A stretch of 64,000 bases of DNA from Chrysomallon squamiferum. Taxonomy: Eukaryota > Mollusca > Gastropoda > Neomphalida > Peltospiridae. Where the stretch lies: the NCBI GenBank assembly GCA_012295275.1, contig CM022665.1, forward strand, positions 47,132,102 to 47,196,101. Direction: 5' to 3'. The translations under genes and the position numbers were made by a program. Of this stretch, positions 28,552 to 40,300 are shown piece by piece. Under the pieces are notes generated by a model. That model had not been told where the DNA came from, did not search any database, and saw only the letters and a list, made by a program, of their open reading frames with translations. Position 1 is the stretch's first letter; each line of letters starts with the position of its first letter.

Positions 28552-29623
28552 TTTTAAAAAGATATATCAACAGTTAGTAGCCTGTAGACGAATAATCTTT
28601 TATATAGTTGTTTTAACAGATAGCGACAGTAATAAAAATACAAAACAAAAAATAAAACGAAATGTTTTTATAAATTATAATGATTGCTAGAAAATAATTA
28701 TCTTAATATTTTTCACGATTTTTTTTTCGTTAACGAGAGTTTAGTATTAGAGAAATAATTGTAATGATAAAAAATATGTCAAACACAAAATAATAATCAA
28801 AAACAAAATGAGAAATTAACTTTTTAATAATAATAGTAATAGTAGTAGTTGTAGTAGTAGTAGTAATAGTAGTAGTAATAATAATAGTAGTAGTAGTTGT
28901 AGTAGTAGTAATAGTAATAATAATAATAATAATAATAGTAATAATAATAGAAATAGTAGTAGTAGTAGTAGCAGTAGTAATTATAATAATAATAGTAATA
29001 ATAATAGTAGTAGTAGTAGTAGTAGTAGTAGTAATAATAATAATAATAATAATAATAATGATGATGATGATGATGATGATAAAACAGAAATAATCGAATA
29101 ACTAACCAGTCTCACTCACTTGTACGGGTTTGGTCCAGGTCGGGTCGTCCGTGTTGCGCCCGGGCGAATAGCCACTGTTGTATCCGGAACTGTAGAGCAC
29201 GGTCTGTCTAAATTCCTCCACTCTGCGGTCGTGCTCCTCGATCATGTCTTCCAGGTTTCGTATGTAGTCTATGGCGATCCTCAGCGTCTTCACTTTCGAG
29301 AGTCTCTTGTGCTTCGGCTCGTACGGAATGTGCTTTCTCAGACCGAGGAACGCGCTGTTCACTGCCTGCACGCGCCTTCGTTCACGTGCGTTGCGACGTT
29401 GCACGAGGTGCTGCGGTTTCTCGCTGTGCGGAACGTGCCGGTACGTGCTCTGTTTCCGCTCCTTTTTCTGTTTCTTGAGGTTTTTCCCGCCGCGTTTGAT
29501 GGCCAGACGTTCTCGCTTCTTCACGAGGCTCGACCACGAGTTTTTGTGGATGTAACAGGCAGGGTAGGTGATGCCGTGTTCCCAGGGAGACAGATTCATC
29601 CTGCGCTGTATCCTGGCTTCCAT
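28010..29623 (-). CDS. Achaete-scute family bHLH transcription factor, ASCL3/4/5-like, two exons
   Basis: A class II proneural-type bHLH factor expected to pair with an E protein and bind CANNTG boxes in the nucleus. Exon 1 is 29623-29120 (168 codons from the first ATG). A consensus GTGAGT donor follows, and an acceptor TATTTCAG leads in the same phase to exon 2, 28117-28010, ending in TGA; total 203 aa. The N-terminal part is strongly basic (K/R-rich, residues 34-59). YRHVPH precedes the domain. The bHLH is at about 75-128: basic region RRNARERRRVQAVN with the E-box-contacting Glu at 81, helix 1, loop EPKHKR, then LSKVKTLRIAIDYI. LSKVxTLRxAxxYI is typical of ASC proteins, while NSAF, KHKR and IDYI lean towards ASCL3/4/5 rather than ASCL1. 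The tail has Tyr/Ser repeats and ends YPTSMP. Exact subfamily is uncertain; a Hand/Ptf1a-like origin is less likely. Confidence 0.88.
28840..29075. repeat. (TAG)n/(TAA)n imperfect microsatellite
   Basis: About 235 bases of TAG, TAA and terminal GAT trinucleotides, wholly within the single coding intron of the ASC-b gene and close to its donor. Confidence 0.92.
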
Positions 29624-30210
29624 TTAACGTCTGAGAATAATCGAATGAATAAAAAAGAAGAAGAAAAAGAAAACCCGATCGAAACAGCGGGGGGAAATTG
29701 TTTCATTTATTATTAACGATTCGAAAACGAACGCTTATTTTACTTTCCTAGTAACCGCGCATGTGCAGTACGAACGAACGAACGAACGAACGAACACTTC
29801 CGAGCATAGCCTACACAAACTGGTCTACGGCGACGACGTCAACGTTTTTACAACGTTGTTGACGATATTTGACTGGAATGTTTACATCCACCAGGGGTAA
29901 TCCGATGAATCTGTGAAGGTATTAGAAGTACGAGGGATTTATATTGGTATTGTTCTCGTGTATTACAACCGCGTGTAACCATATCGCTGTGCTTATGAGT
30001 CACTAAACACTTCGTTTTGGAAATCCCTCCCGTTCACATTGGTCTAGTTCTCCTAGATCCCTACATAAACTTTTATTGCTCATTAGCGGATTAAAACTGA
30101 GCAATGAAACGACATTCTGATTTTATTCTGGCATTCCAGATCGGCGAGATTTTTACAAACTGTACGAGTCAACGTAAAAGTGTGGGAAAACTGGGAAAAA
30201 GAAGAAGAAG
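29624..30210 (-). promoter_or_regulatory. Upstream region of the ASC-b gene
   Basis: A mixed-composition flank immediately 5' of the ASC-b start codon. It contains a short CGAA tandem (about 29772-29798), an ATTGG (inverted CCAAT) word at 30040-30044, a hairpin-capable pair ATTGCTCA/TGAGCAAT (30075-30105), and a TGTGGGAAAA word at about 30181-30190. No TATA box is clearly placed. Confidence 0.4.
30181..30190 (+). promoter_or_regulatory. Su(H)/CSL-type site candidate
   Basis: TGTGGGAAAA fits the CSL consensus YGTGRGAAM. It sits about 560 bases upstream of the ASC-b start codon. Proneural genes are commonly under Notch control, so the position is suggestive; a 10-base match by itself occurs by chance. 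Confidence 0.35.
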
Positions 30211-30388
30211 TAAGAAAAAAAAAAACAAAGGTTAGAAGTAAAAAAAAAAAAAAAATCTAAAAAAACGTTACAAGCATTTGCTTAAAAAAAATAAAAAAAA
30301 TAAAAAAAATAAAATCAAGAAGAAGAAGAACAACAACAACAACAAAAGCCACACACCCCCACAAATTCCCCCCCAAACCCAACAATAC

Positions 30389-30389
<1 letters not shown>

Positions 30390-30450
<61 letters not shown>
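30390..30450. repeat. (AAT)n microsatellite
   Basis: About 20 AAT units, immediately left of the foldback element at 30484. Confidence 0.93.
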
Positions 30451-30451
<1 letters not shown>

Positions 30452-30483
30452 TGAAATAAAAATAACAGATATAAATCAACAAG

Positions 30484-30678
30484 TACTACTAATAAATTAT
30501 TTCATATTCTTCTTCTAAATATTCTTCTTATTCTATTTTTATTCCCCCCCTCCCCGGATGGGAGTATTTATATATATATGTAATAAAACATAACGCCAAC
30601 AAAATAAAAATATATTCCCGTCCAGGGGGGAAAAACAAAAATAGAATAAGAAGAATCTGAAATAATTTATTAGTAGTG
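30484..30678. repeat. Foldback element with ~70-base arms
   Basis: Left arm (30484-30570) and right arm (30607-30678) are inverted copies. TACTACTAATAAATTATTTCA, ATTCTTCTTATTCTATTTTT, a C-run and CCGGATGGGA/CCGTCCAGGG-type words pair across a loop of roughly 35 AT-rich bases. The left arm has about 15 extra bases from a local duplication. No transposase and no clear target-site duplication were seen. Confidence 0.75.
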
Positions 30679-31524
30679 TATGTGAATATATGTTTGTATT
30701 GTTATGTATGACGTTTTCTATGAATGTGTATATATGTGTGTTTACTGTAATAAGATGAAACATATGACGAAGACAAATGTTTCCAAAATAAACCCAGACA
30801 ATTATAAAAAGTAAAACTTACATCTTCATTTATTTCTTCTTCTTAGACGATTGCTGCTACAACTGCTACAACAACTACTAATTCTATCAGCACCACCACA
30901 ACCACTGTTCTTCTACTAATATTAAAACAACAATTACTACTACTACTGCGTTTACTACAACTATTAGACCAGTGGATTACAGGAACTACTGTAAATAATA
31001 AAAGTCATAATTTCAGCAATAATTTCAGAAAATTGTATTTAATAAGAATTTATTATTATTATTGTTAGTAGTAGTAGTAGTAGTAGTAGTGTTAGTATTG
31101 TCGTTGTTGCTGATGATGTTGATGTTGTAGTTATTACTACTTGTGATTAGCTCTCTTGTGTAATACTGGAGACATCAGAGTGAGAATTGTAAGTAACTAA
31201 AAGTTTCTGATTACTTTTGAAAGCTGTTTACGACTCTGACCACACTGAAAACAAAAGAAGAAAGTCAAAGTGTTTAAAGAAAACAGATTACTTTATAAAT
31301 ATTGAATGTTTCGATTTCCGTTTTACGAGTACACGACTTCCGGTTCATCTGTGCAGTCTTGCAGAGTAATTAACTGACGTCGTTACTCAGTGCAATGATC
31401 GATGACAGCCCGAGGCGACGACCACAACAGCAACAACAACATCCACACACACAGATAGAGAGATTAAGAGATAGAAACTGAGAGACAGATTAATAGAGAG
31501 AAAGATAGAGAGATATTAAGATTG

Positions 31525-31526
<2 letters not shown>

Positions 31527-31621
<95 letters not shown>

Positions 31622-31698
31622 AACATAATATGATTTTTTCTGTTATCGTTTGTTTTTTCTTGGCTTGTTTTTTTTTTTGTTTTTTCTTTTGTGTGTGT

Positions 31699-31747
<49 letters not shown>
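31527..31747. repeat. (GA)n then (GT)n microsatellites
   Basis: A pure GA run of about 92 bases (31527-31619) and a GT run of about 50 bases (31697-31747), separated by a T-rich spacer. Confidence 0.95.
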
Positions 31748-31749
<2 letters not shown>

Positions 31750-32663
31750 TTGAGTTTCTTTTATTGTGTTAATTTTAACGCGTCTTTTTTTTTTTTTTTC
31801 TGCGGGTTTGTTGAATGAGTAAGATGCATGTGTTTCATTGTGTGTTTATGTATATATACATCCATACATGCACGTGCGCGTATGTATGTGTTTTCTTGTG
31901 TTTCTGTTTGTTTCAGTACATTTAAATATAACTTTACAGTTTAAATTTATAACTTTGCGCAGTTAGATTATCAAATTCCATTGTGCTTTTCTTTAGGCAC
32001 ATAAAAAATATCTGGTGCCCAAAAAGAGTATTCTAGTCTCCACTTAGAAGAACATGACAGCACACATCATTAAAAATGTAATGAGGGCTTTTTAAATTAT
32101 TTCTTTCTTCAAATTCAAAGAAGAAGAATAATAAGAATAATAAATAATAAAATGAATAATAAAATAATAATAATAATAATAAATGAATGAAAAAAATAAA
32201 AAGGAAGAAGAAGAAGAAGAATAACAATATGAAAAAAAATGAAAAAAAATTATACCGATCACTGAAACATAAATGACAAGACACAATCTATCTGGTTTCC
32301 GTTGTCATGCCAACCCACGTTTACGAGCGAACGTCGGCAAAACAAAGGATGAAAATGTTTGTTTTTATTGCTGAAATAAAGAGTCGGATGTCGACCCTCC
32401 GCTACGACTGACTGGAAAAGTGTTGAGCCTTCGACAAAGTGTTCACGAGACAATTCTAAGCACGAAGCAAAAAGTTTAAATGACGCGGATTAACTTTTAT
32501 TTTATTTCGCTAATCCCCGGTTCGACTGAAAACAGACCGCCATTTTTAACTGTCTCGTTCACAGCGTTCGTGACAAGCTGAGGCCTGGACACGTAGACAG
32601 ACTGAGAAACACTTCCAGTTCTGAAGATGTGTAATGTATACAGTAATATGAGCGATATATATA

Positions 32664-32711
<48 letters not shown>

Positions 32712-32854
32712 CGTGTGTGTGTGTGTCTAAATCCGTATATTTGACGTTTATTTATGTTTATATATATATATATATATAAATAAACATAAATAAATGTATG
32801 TATATATATTAACAAATATTTATAACATAAATAAACATCAATTATACGCATTTA

Positions 32855-32897
<43 letters not shown>

Positions 32898-32898
32898 C
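32664..32898. repeat. Foldback element bounded by (GT)n and (CA)n
   Basis: Left: (GT)n then CTAAATCCGTATATTTGACG and TTTATTTATG. Right: CATAAATAAA, then a block matching the inverse of the left one (TTATACGCATTTAG) and (CA)n. The two halves are near-perfect inverted copies around an AT-rich centre. That centre holds a smaller TTTATTTATGTTTATATA palindrome (about 32747-32796). Confidence 0.8.
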
Positions 32899-32991
32899 GT
32901 ATATGGCCACGAAGTGTACCGAACTGATTAACAAACGTTTATAATATAAATAAATATATCAAATGAATCAAATTAATATGTTCACATGTTA

Positions 32992-32992
<1 letters not shown>

Positions 32993-33068
<76 letters not shown>

Positions 33069-33075
33069 TAATAAT
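32993..33075. repeat. (AAT)n microsatellite
   Basis: About 25 AAT units with one interruption near the right end. Other simple A/T tracts, including (TTTTA)n and (TTTA)n, follow to about 33390. Confidence 0.93.
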
Positions 33076-33657
33076 ATAATAAAAAATAAAAATACAGTTA
33101 ATGGAAATAATACTTAAATGTAGACAGACACCATTTTATTTTATTTTATTTTATTTTATTTATTTATTTATTTATTTGTGTGTTTGTTTATCTGTTTGCT
33201 TGCATGTTTGTTAGCAAAAAATAATAATAAATCAAACAACTATAAAAATGAGATTAAGAAAAAAGATAAAAAATAAAAAATAAAATATAAAAAAACAAAA
33301 AACAAAAACAAAAACAGAACAAAAGTAAAATAATAAATTTATTAATAAATTAACAAGTTTAATAATAATAATAATAATCATTTATTTATAACATATCGAA
33401 TGATTTAACAAATTTCACTTTTATCGATTAATCATCTGGAAAAAAATATTCCTATAATATTATATACTGGGTACAAGTAAATGAGCATTAGATTTAATTT
33501 TGAATTTTTTTTTTTTATACAAGTTTCAAAAGATTACCTTAATAGTAGAATGAATAAAGATAATATAATATGTTTTTAATTTTGTTCAGTGCCTCATCGA
33601 AATTTGATGTAGATTTAAAATAATTCCCTTCTTTTTCTTCAATAATAATAATAATAA

Positions 33658-33688
<31 letters not shown>

Positions 33689-34009
33689 AAAAAGAAGAAT
33701 GATAAGTAAAAGAAATATCGTATGTTACAGACATACAAAAATAAACAAACAAACAAATAAATAATTAAATAAATAAATAAATAAATAATTGAAAATAACA
33801 AATTTAAGACAGTCGTTAAACGCAGTTATTTCCCTTACTCCGTTCACGTCCTTTAAATCTGACGTCATAATTACTTGTAATTTTACATACATTATATCGG
33901 TAAGATTTGCGTTGCTGATAGTCGTAGTCATAGTTATTCGTTTTTCTCGTTTTTACTGTCATTTAGATATTCTATATCACGTTTAATAGAGAGAGGTTTT
34001 ATTTTTTAA

Positions 34010-34060
<51 letters not shown>

Positions 34061-34115
34061 TTACTTTTTACTTTTTATTTTATTTTATTTTATTTTATTT
34101 TATTTTATTTTAATG
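34010..34115. repeat. (ATT)n and (TTTTA)n microsatellites
   Basis: ATT trinucleotides to about 34061, followed by TTTTA pentamers to about 34112. Confidence 0.92.
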
Positions 34116-34402
34116 TTCCAAGTAGACAGATTCATTCTGTTCTCTTTCCTAAGTTTTAATTATCTCACAATTTTTAAATTAACAATACACATGTTGATGA
34201 ATTAAATACTGATACTACTACTATTACTATTACTACTAATAATAATAAATAAATAAATAAATAAATAAATAAATGAATAAATAAATAAATAAAACCAACA
34301 AACAAGCAAGCAAAAATACTTGAATTTAAATATTTCATAAATCAATATTTATTTTTAAATTAAGACACTCGTAACCTGGTTTGTTGTAGTGTAGACAACC
34401 GA

Positions 34403-34404
<2 letters not shown>

Positions 34405-34459
<55 letters not shown>
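34405..34459. repeat. (GT)n microsatellite
   Basis: A pure GT run of about 54 bases. Confidence 0.95.
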
Positions 34460-34460
<1 letters not shown>

Positions 34461-35086
34461 ATATATATTTATCTTGTACAGATAAAATAACTTGAACTAC
34501 CCTGTTCATGAATCAATAACTGTAATTGTAAGAACTATAGAAAGAGTGCAGATACCCAGTCTCACAAAAAATCAACTTAAACAAGAACACACTCTCACAG
34601 CGATACTAACTCGAATACAGGTTTATTCATGTTTGTTTTTATTTAACATGAGACGTGCATTTCCTCACGATTTACAGTAAATTTGTGTAATTTTTAGCAG
34701 ATATTTCCGTGATTTTATAAAATCTCTGAAAAACATTTTCAGTGAATTCGTCACTTATCCGAGTGAAACCAGATTTATATGAATATCCAGAAAATTTCAG
34801 CGATTTAAAAAAAAGGATATTTTTACCTAGAAGTATACAAAATATAGGCAGGCTTTTATTTATTCTTAGTTCTTTAATTTTTTATTTATTGATTATTATT
34901 ATTTTTTTAAATATATTGTATTTTTATTTTTATTATTTAAAATTCGAAATAGTAAAATACACGAAATAAACGTACCAAAAAGGAAAACTAGAATATCAAA
35001 CTGCGTGTATTATAATTTAATTTTAAAAGCAGAAAAATCTGATTCAGTTTCACAGGTCTTTGCAGCTATAAATGTTTTTGTACGAT

Positions 35087-35088
<2 letters not shown>

Positions 35089-35162
<74 letters not shown>
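35089..35162. repeat. (CT)n microsatellite
   Basis: A pure CT run of about 72 bases, to the left of a GC-richer patch that contains an octamer/E-box site. Confidence 0.95.
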
Positions 35163-35164
<2 letters not shown>

Positions 35165-35356
35165 CTTTTTTTATATTTTTAAATTTCTCTTAAAATAAAA
35201 TAACATTCTTTCTACCGTTTAACAAATTCATTTATTTCAATATCTCGCGTTTTAATTCGTCCGCGGACACTTCTCACAAACATTGGCTGATAAATTTCGT
35301 CTGACACGCGTTCACTAACACCCCCAAAAAAATAAAAAGCAGGAGTCGACAAACCC

Positions 35357-35373
35357 TGATTTGCATACAGGTG
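35357..35373 (+). promoter_or_regulatory. POU octamer plus proneural E-box, copy 1
   Basis: ATTTGCAT (35359-35366) is followed after one base by CAGGTG (35368-35373). The 17-base block TGATTTGCATACAGGTG is identical to one at 44736-44752. POU/Brn octamers next to CAGSTG boxes are a described Ascl1-Brn cooperative arrangement in vertebrate neural enhancers. Here the site lies 5.7 kb upstream of ASC-b and 24 kb upstream of ASC-a. Binding is inferred, not shown. Confidence 0.6.
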
Positions 35374-35683
35374 TGCGCTTTATGATTTAGGAGGGGAAAA
35401 AAAAAGAGAAGAGAAGAAGACGAAGAAGAAGAAGAAGCAGAAAAAATTACGACACATTTCGTCTGTGTCGTACGTTCCTCTCCGTTTTTGAATGCAGTCG
35501 CTGAACCGCTTTGTGCATCCCACATTCACCGATTGTGGCTCTGTGTACATCTTTTGTGATGTTTTTTTTTTTTTTTTTTTTTTTGCCAGAGGTAGGGTAT
35601 TAAATTTTAAATGGAATCTTTTTTCTCTCCGCGGTAATACTGTTGAATAAACCGAAGTCGTACCGGGCAGAAATGAGGCGCGT

Positions 35684-35700
35684 GGCGGGGGCGTGGCTTC
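35684..35700 (+). promoter_or_regulatory. KLF/Sp-type GC box
   Basis: GGCGGGGGCGTGGCTTC. The GGGGCGTGGC core recurs at 52645-52654 and, inverted, near 58744-58754, so three copies occur in the ASC interval of an otherwise AT-rich sequence. Confidence 0.4.
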
Positions 35701-35886
35701 GTTTAAAAAATGTCTCGTTTTGTAAGCCGATTACGAGCGGATGAATATATTAATGTTTTACGACCACGCCACACGGGGGGGGGGGGAAGAAATGTGAATT
35801 AAAAAAAAAAAAAAAAAAATGAAAATGAAGTATTAGCATTTGGATCAAATCACGTTTTAAAATCTCAGTGTGTGTAAAGTGCTTTA

Positions 35887-35955
35887 TTGTTATTGTTATT
35901 GTTATTGTTATTGTTATTGTTATTGTTATTGTTATTGTTATTATTATTATTATTT
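35887..35955. repeat. (TTATTG)n microsatellite
   Basis: About nine TTATTG hexamers turning into TTA trinucleotides. Confidence 0.9.
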
Positions 35956-36116
35956 AAATTTGTTTCAGAAAAAATCAGACTAGGCTAATATTATCAAGTT
36001 TGATAAATGAGTTTTAGACAATAAAGCACGAGTGCATTTAACAAACTTCATAATTATAGTGAAATCCCATTTGAAAAACATAACATTTACGTGAATTGTT
36101 AGTAAACATTACTGTG

Positions 36117-36138
36117 ACTACTACTGCTACTGCTGCTG

Positions 36139-36173
<35 letters not shown>

Positions 36174-36400
36174 GTCGTATTGCTACTGTTACTACTAATA
36201 CTACTGTTGTTATTATTACTACTAGAACGTCTGTTACTGTAACCAATATTATACTACTACTACTACTACGACTACTACAACCACTATCGTGTAGTACTGT
36301 TGCTGTTACTAATACTACTGTTATTACTACTACTACGTCTGTTACTGTTACCATTATTATACTGGTGCTGTTGCCGCTGCTGTTACTACTACTACAACTC
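36117..36400. repeat. (ACT)n imperfect microsatellite
   Basis: Degenerate ACT/CTG/TTA trinucleotides with internally duplicated segments; two larger blocks each end in a GTCTGTTACTGT-like word. Confidence 0.85.
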
Positions 36401-36773
36401 CTCTGTTAACACTGATACTACTGCTTGCTCTGATATAATTGTAAATGAATCTGTCAGATTAATCAGATGTTCTCAGTTTTCTTTCTCTCTCATGTACATA
36501 TACTTCTCTCTCTCTCTACCATACACATCTAAACTCACACACACATTCTCTCTCTCTCTCTCACACACACACATACACACACATATATTTTCTCTTTCTC
36601 TTTAAATATAATTACGTTTAATTCTTCTTTCTCAATGCAGCCTTTGAAAAGTAATATAATGTTCATGCACGTTGAAGCACTCTGTGTACCCGTGTATTTA
36701 TTTCAAGCATTTGTCCCTCGTTTAGTTCATTCGCCCATCTTCGCATCCTGTTGCTCTTCGGAATATCTGACTC

Positions 36774-37275
36774 AGTAACTGTTTAAATATGACGTATGTA
36801 GAATATTTATATGTAACTGTTTAAATATGACGTATGTAGTGTATTTGATTGAGTAACTGTTTAAATATGACGTATGTAGTGTGTTTATGTGTAACTGTTT
36901 AAATATGACGTATGTAGTGTATTTATGTGTGTATTTAAATAAGTAACTGTTTAAATATGACGTATGTAGTGTATTTATATGTAACTGTTTAAATATGACG
37001 TATGTAGTGTATTTATATGTAACTGTTTAAATATGACGTATGTAGTGTGTTTATGTGTAACTGTTTAAATATGACGTATGTAGTGTATTTATGTGTAACT
37101 GTTTAAATATGACGTATGTAGTTTGTTTATGTGTAACTGTTTAAATATGACGTATGTAGTGTATTTATGTGTAACTGTTTAACACTGACGTGTGTAGACT
37201 ATGTAATTGTGTAACTGTTGAGAACTGACGTATGTGGAATATCTAATTGTATAACTATTGCAAACTGACGTATGT
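36774..37275. repeat. ~38-base minisatellite with a TGACGTA box in each unit
   Basis: Ten close copies of AACTGTTTAAATATGACG followed by TATGTAGTG and a TGTATTTAT-type spacer, then three degenerate copies at the right (37181-37275). Unit length varies from about 34 to 51 bases through the spacer. TGACGTA (a CRE-like bZIP half-site variant) stays constant in nearly every unit while the spacer varies. Confidence 0.93.
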
Positions 37276-37380
37276 AACTGTTAGACCCTGAAACTACGTC
37301 ACTGAAATTACGTCACCGAAACTTTCATCTAAAATAGTCCAACAGTTTAGCGGAAGCAACCTGTCATTACAAAGTAAGCG

Positions 37381-37382
<2 letters not shown>

Positions 37383-37411
<29 letters not shown>
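37383..37411. repeat. Poly-T tract
   Basis: About 28 T. Comparable A/T homopolymers of 20 or more bases recur at about 40439, 40520, 41213, 41764, 43250, 45070, 45190, 50239, 51931, 52092 and 58839. Confidence 0.9.
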
Positions 37412-37723
37412 CATTACATCTACGAATCCGCCGTCTCTCTCTCTCTCTTTTTAACAGTAAACATCCATTTCATATATATATATAAAAACATAGTACTTGT
37501 ACATACGTACACATTCTGATCTAAATAAATACAAATTAGTAAGTTTATTTTCAAATTTTCTTCATTTGCGTCAGTGATTATTTTGTTTGTTTGTGTGTCT
37601 ATCGAGCCAAATGAAGGTTTTTCAAGTGCGTCATAAAATTCCAGATAATTGAAAAATTAAAACTGTTATACCGCAACACAAATGACAGCTTGTAAATCGA
37701 CCTTCTCTGTTTCGCTATATTTG

Positions 37724-37826
<103 letters not shown>

Positions 37827-38149
37827 AAGTACGTTGAATGCTTTCATCTGTTTGAGTTGTAAGAGCGTGTGTTATGTATTTAAACAGATGTCTCTTGGTT
37901 AAAAGAAGATTCACACCATCTGTTAAAATTTAGAAATCATTGTTCAGTCTCTTTATCAGGTTACCAATCTCGTACAGCTGAAACATATCTTTTTCTATGT
38001 AGTCGAAGTTGTAGTCGCAATTGTGGTCGTGATGGTGATGACAGCGGCAGTAGAAGACGTTGTATAAATAGTAATAGTAGTATAGTGGCGATAGTCTTAG
38101 GATAATAGTTATGGTAATAGAAGTAATAATAGTATTAGTTGAGAAATAG

Positions 38150-38402
38150 TGGTAACAGTAGTAGTAATAGTAGTCGTGGTTGTGGTGGTAGTGGTAGAAG
38201 TAGTAGTAGTATTAGTTTCAAGATAATAGTAATAGTAGTAATAGCAGTAGTAGTGTTAGGAATAATAATAATAATAATAGTGGTAACAGTAGTATTAGTA
38301 GTAGTAATAGTAGTAGTAGTAGTAGTAACGATTGTCTTAGGAATAATAGTTAATAGCAGTAACAGTAGCAGTAGTAATAGTAGTAGTAGTAGTCGTTGTT
38401 GT
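38150..38402. repeat. (TAG)n imperfect microsatellite
   Basis: TAG/TGG/TAA trinucleotides. Two sub-blocks repeat the order CTTAGGATAATAG with about 110-240 bases between copies, so the array also has a longer-range period. Confidence 0.85.
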
Positions 38403-39439
38403 TGTGTGGTGATAGTACCAGTCTTTCGTGATACAACTTCTGGTTTATTATTATAAAGTTTTGTTTTATAATGTTTGTCTTTATATGTGTACATAAAACA
38501 AAATTAAATAAATAAATAAAATAAAAATTACGTAAATTCTCTTTTGGTCGTTGTGGGCCATCAAAAGACCCAAATATCAAGCAGATCCCAGTGCAAAGGA
38601 AACTTCCCATATCAGTAAGAAACAGTAAGAAATATACCATATCATCATTTTCTAACACTGTCATACACAAAACTATGAAGATAATCGAAGATTTTATCAC
38701 AATATTTTATGTTAGTATTTGTGAACAGAAAGAAAAAAAAAAAAGAAGAAAGAAGTCAAAGAAGAAGAAGAAGAAGAAAAGAACTAGTTAGAAATAAATT
38801 CGAAGTTTATCTTTTTAAGTTACAGCTTAATTTTTGAAATAGGATATATTTCTTATAATCTTTGAATATTTGAACATCGTGTGTGTGTGTCTATGTTTGT
38901 GTATAATAAGACGCGTGAATATGTAAGCAGATTTATTAAAAAGCAGACAGACAGGAAATTTGTAATATTTATTTTATTTTTCTGTCTCCGAGGAAGGTTC
39001 TGGTGCTATTTTAGATTTGTCAGATCTGATGACGCACTGATGAAACTATTAGGTCTCACAGTTTACGAGTTGCAAATGGCGAAGAAGATACAAGAAGAAG
39101 TTCCGAACTCTGTTTTCCTTAAACCCACGATAACAAAATTGTTTAAATTAATTTCAAAAATGTCTGCTTACCAAACCCGAAACATTTAATTTTTACATTT
39201 TAAGAAAACTAGGCACAAAGTATTGTAATCGATCTGAATTTTAAAATATTTTATATTCATTTTTATCATCTTTTTTTATTATTCCTTTTTATATATATAT
39301 AATTTGTTTATATTCTTCTTTCGTTCTCTTTTTTTTTATTATTACTTTATTTTATTTTTAATTTTAGTTAATTTCGTTTCTCGGGTTATTTAGTTCCTTG
39401 TTCTTTTTCTCCCTTTCATTTTCTTCCATCGTTATTTCC

Positions 39440-40300
39440 ACGAAGCTAGAAATGTGCAGGTATGTTGGCGGGAACATCACAATGGGGCGAACTGCCAATG
39501 TCACACATACTTCATTAATCCCCGCTCCTCTATCTCACTCTCCCATCAGCAGACGTCGGAAATTCGTCTGGTCGCGCGCGCGCGCGCGCACTTTTTTCCC
39601 ATTCTGCTCCACGGACGTTTCCTTTTGATCGTCCGATTCGCTCGATAAGCTCGTTTCTGTTCACGCTCGTGCGTCCGTTTTCATTTTTAATGGCGATTTT
39701 ACGGGATTAATTTCTGACTGCACGACTTGCCTTTTTTTTCTTCTAAATTTTACCCAAGCGGCGAAGCAAATTGGTCGCTTTTCAGAAGAAGAAGAAGAAA
39801 AGAAAAGAAAAAAAAAAAAAAAGGATGTTCTCGTTTTCCTATGGCAATTGTCTCTGTCAAGTAAAAAAAAAAAAAATGGTTTCACAGAGAGGCTAATTCT
39901 AACTTGTTGGTCACATTATCCGACGCGACATCAAGGAGGTCAACCGTTGCCCATTACAGGCGGGCGGGTGGGGGAGGATAGCGCGCGCGGTGCGGCGAGA
40001 GGGGGGAGACAGCAGTGTTTCCTCCAGATCGCTGTCATGCGATAGAAAGGAGAAAAATCGTTATCTGTTACAGGTGATTTGGGGACGTTAAAGGATTCTC
40101 GTTTTCTTTTCACCGGGTGAAAGAGGCGAATATTTTTCTTTTGTCCGTCGCTGTGAGGTTTTTTGTACGTTCGCGTCTCGGACTCGCTGGGTTCGGGTGT
40201 CTGTCTTTGGGACGGCTTCGAGTCCAGCGCGTGTCGGTTTTGTCGTAGGCTGTTATCGCGAGTGAAAATCAGAGATCGTTCTCTTTGAGGAAGGAGATTT
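39440..40300. promoter_or_regulatory. GC-richer island, candidate regulatory region
   Basis: In contrast to the flanking A/T tracts this stretch has high GC, CpGs and low repetitiveness. It includes (CG)8 at 39573-39588, a CATTAATCCCC homeodomain-like word near 39513, a TTACAGGTGATTT word with CAGGTG at 40070-40075, and G-rich words near 39960-40010. No reading frame shows a recognisable protein domain. It could be an enhancer, a noncoding promoter or a decayed gene. Confidence 0.35.
39571..39590. repeat. (CG)n tract, Z-DNA-prone
   Basis: An alternating CG run of about 16 bases, a rare sequence class in an AT-rich, CpG-poor neighbourhood. Confidence 0.85.

Noticed and set aside
29120-29716. 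198-residue open frame on the plus strand opposite ASC-b
   Set aside because: Antisense shadow of the bHLH exon; the minus strand carries the recognisable domain and splice sites.
38881-39189. About 100-codon open frame with a charged C-terminal part
   Set aside because: No ATG at its start (GTG-type), no family I recognise, no splice partner found; chance open frame is most likely.
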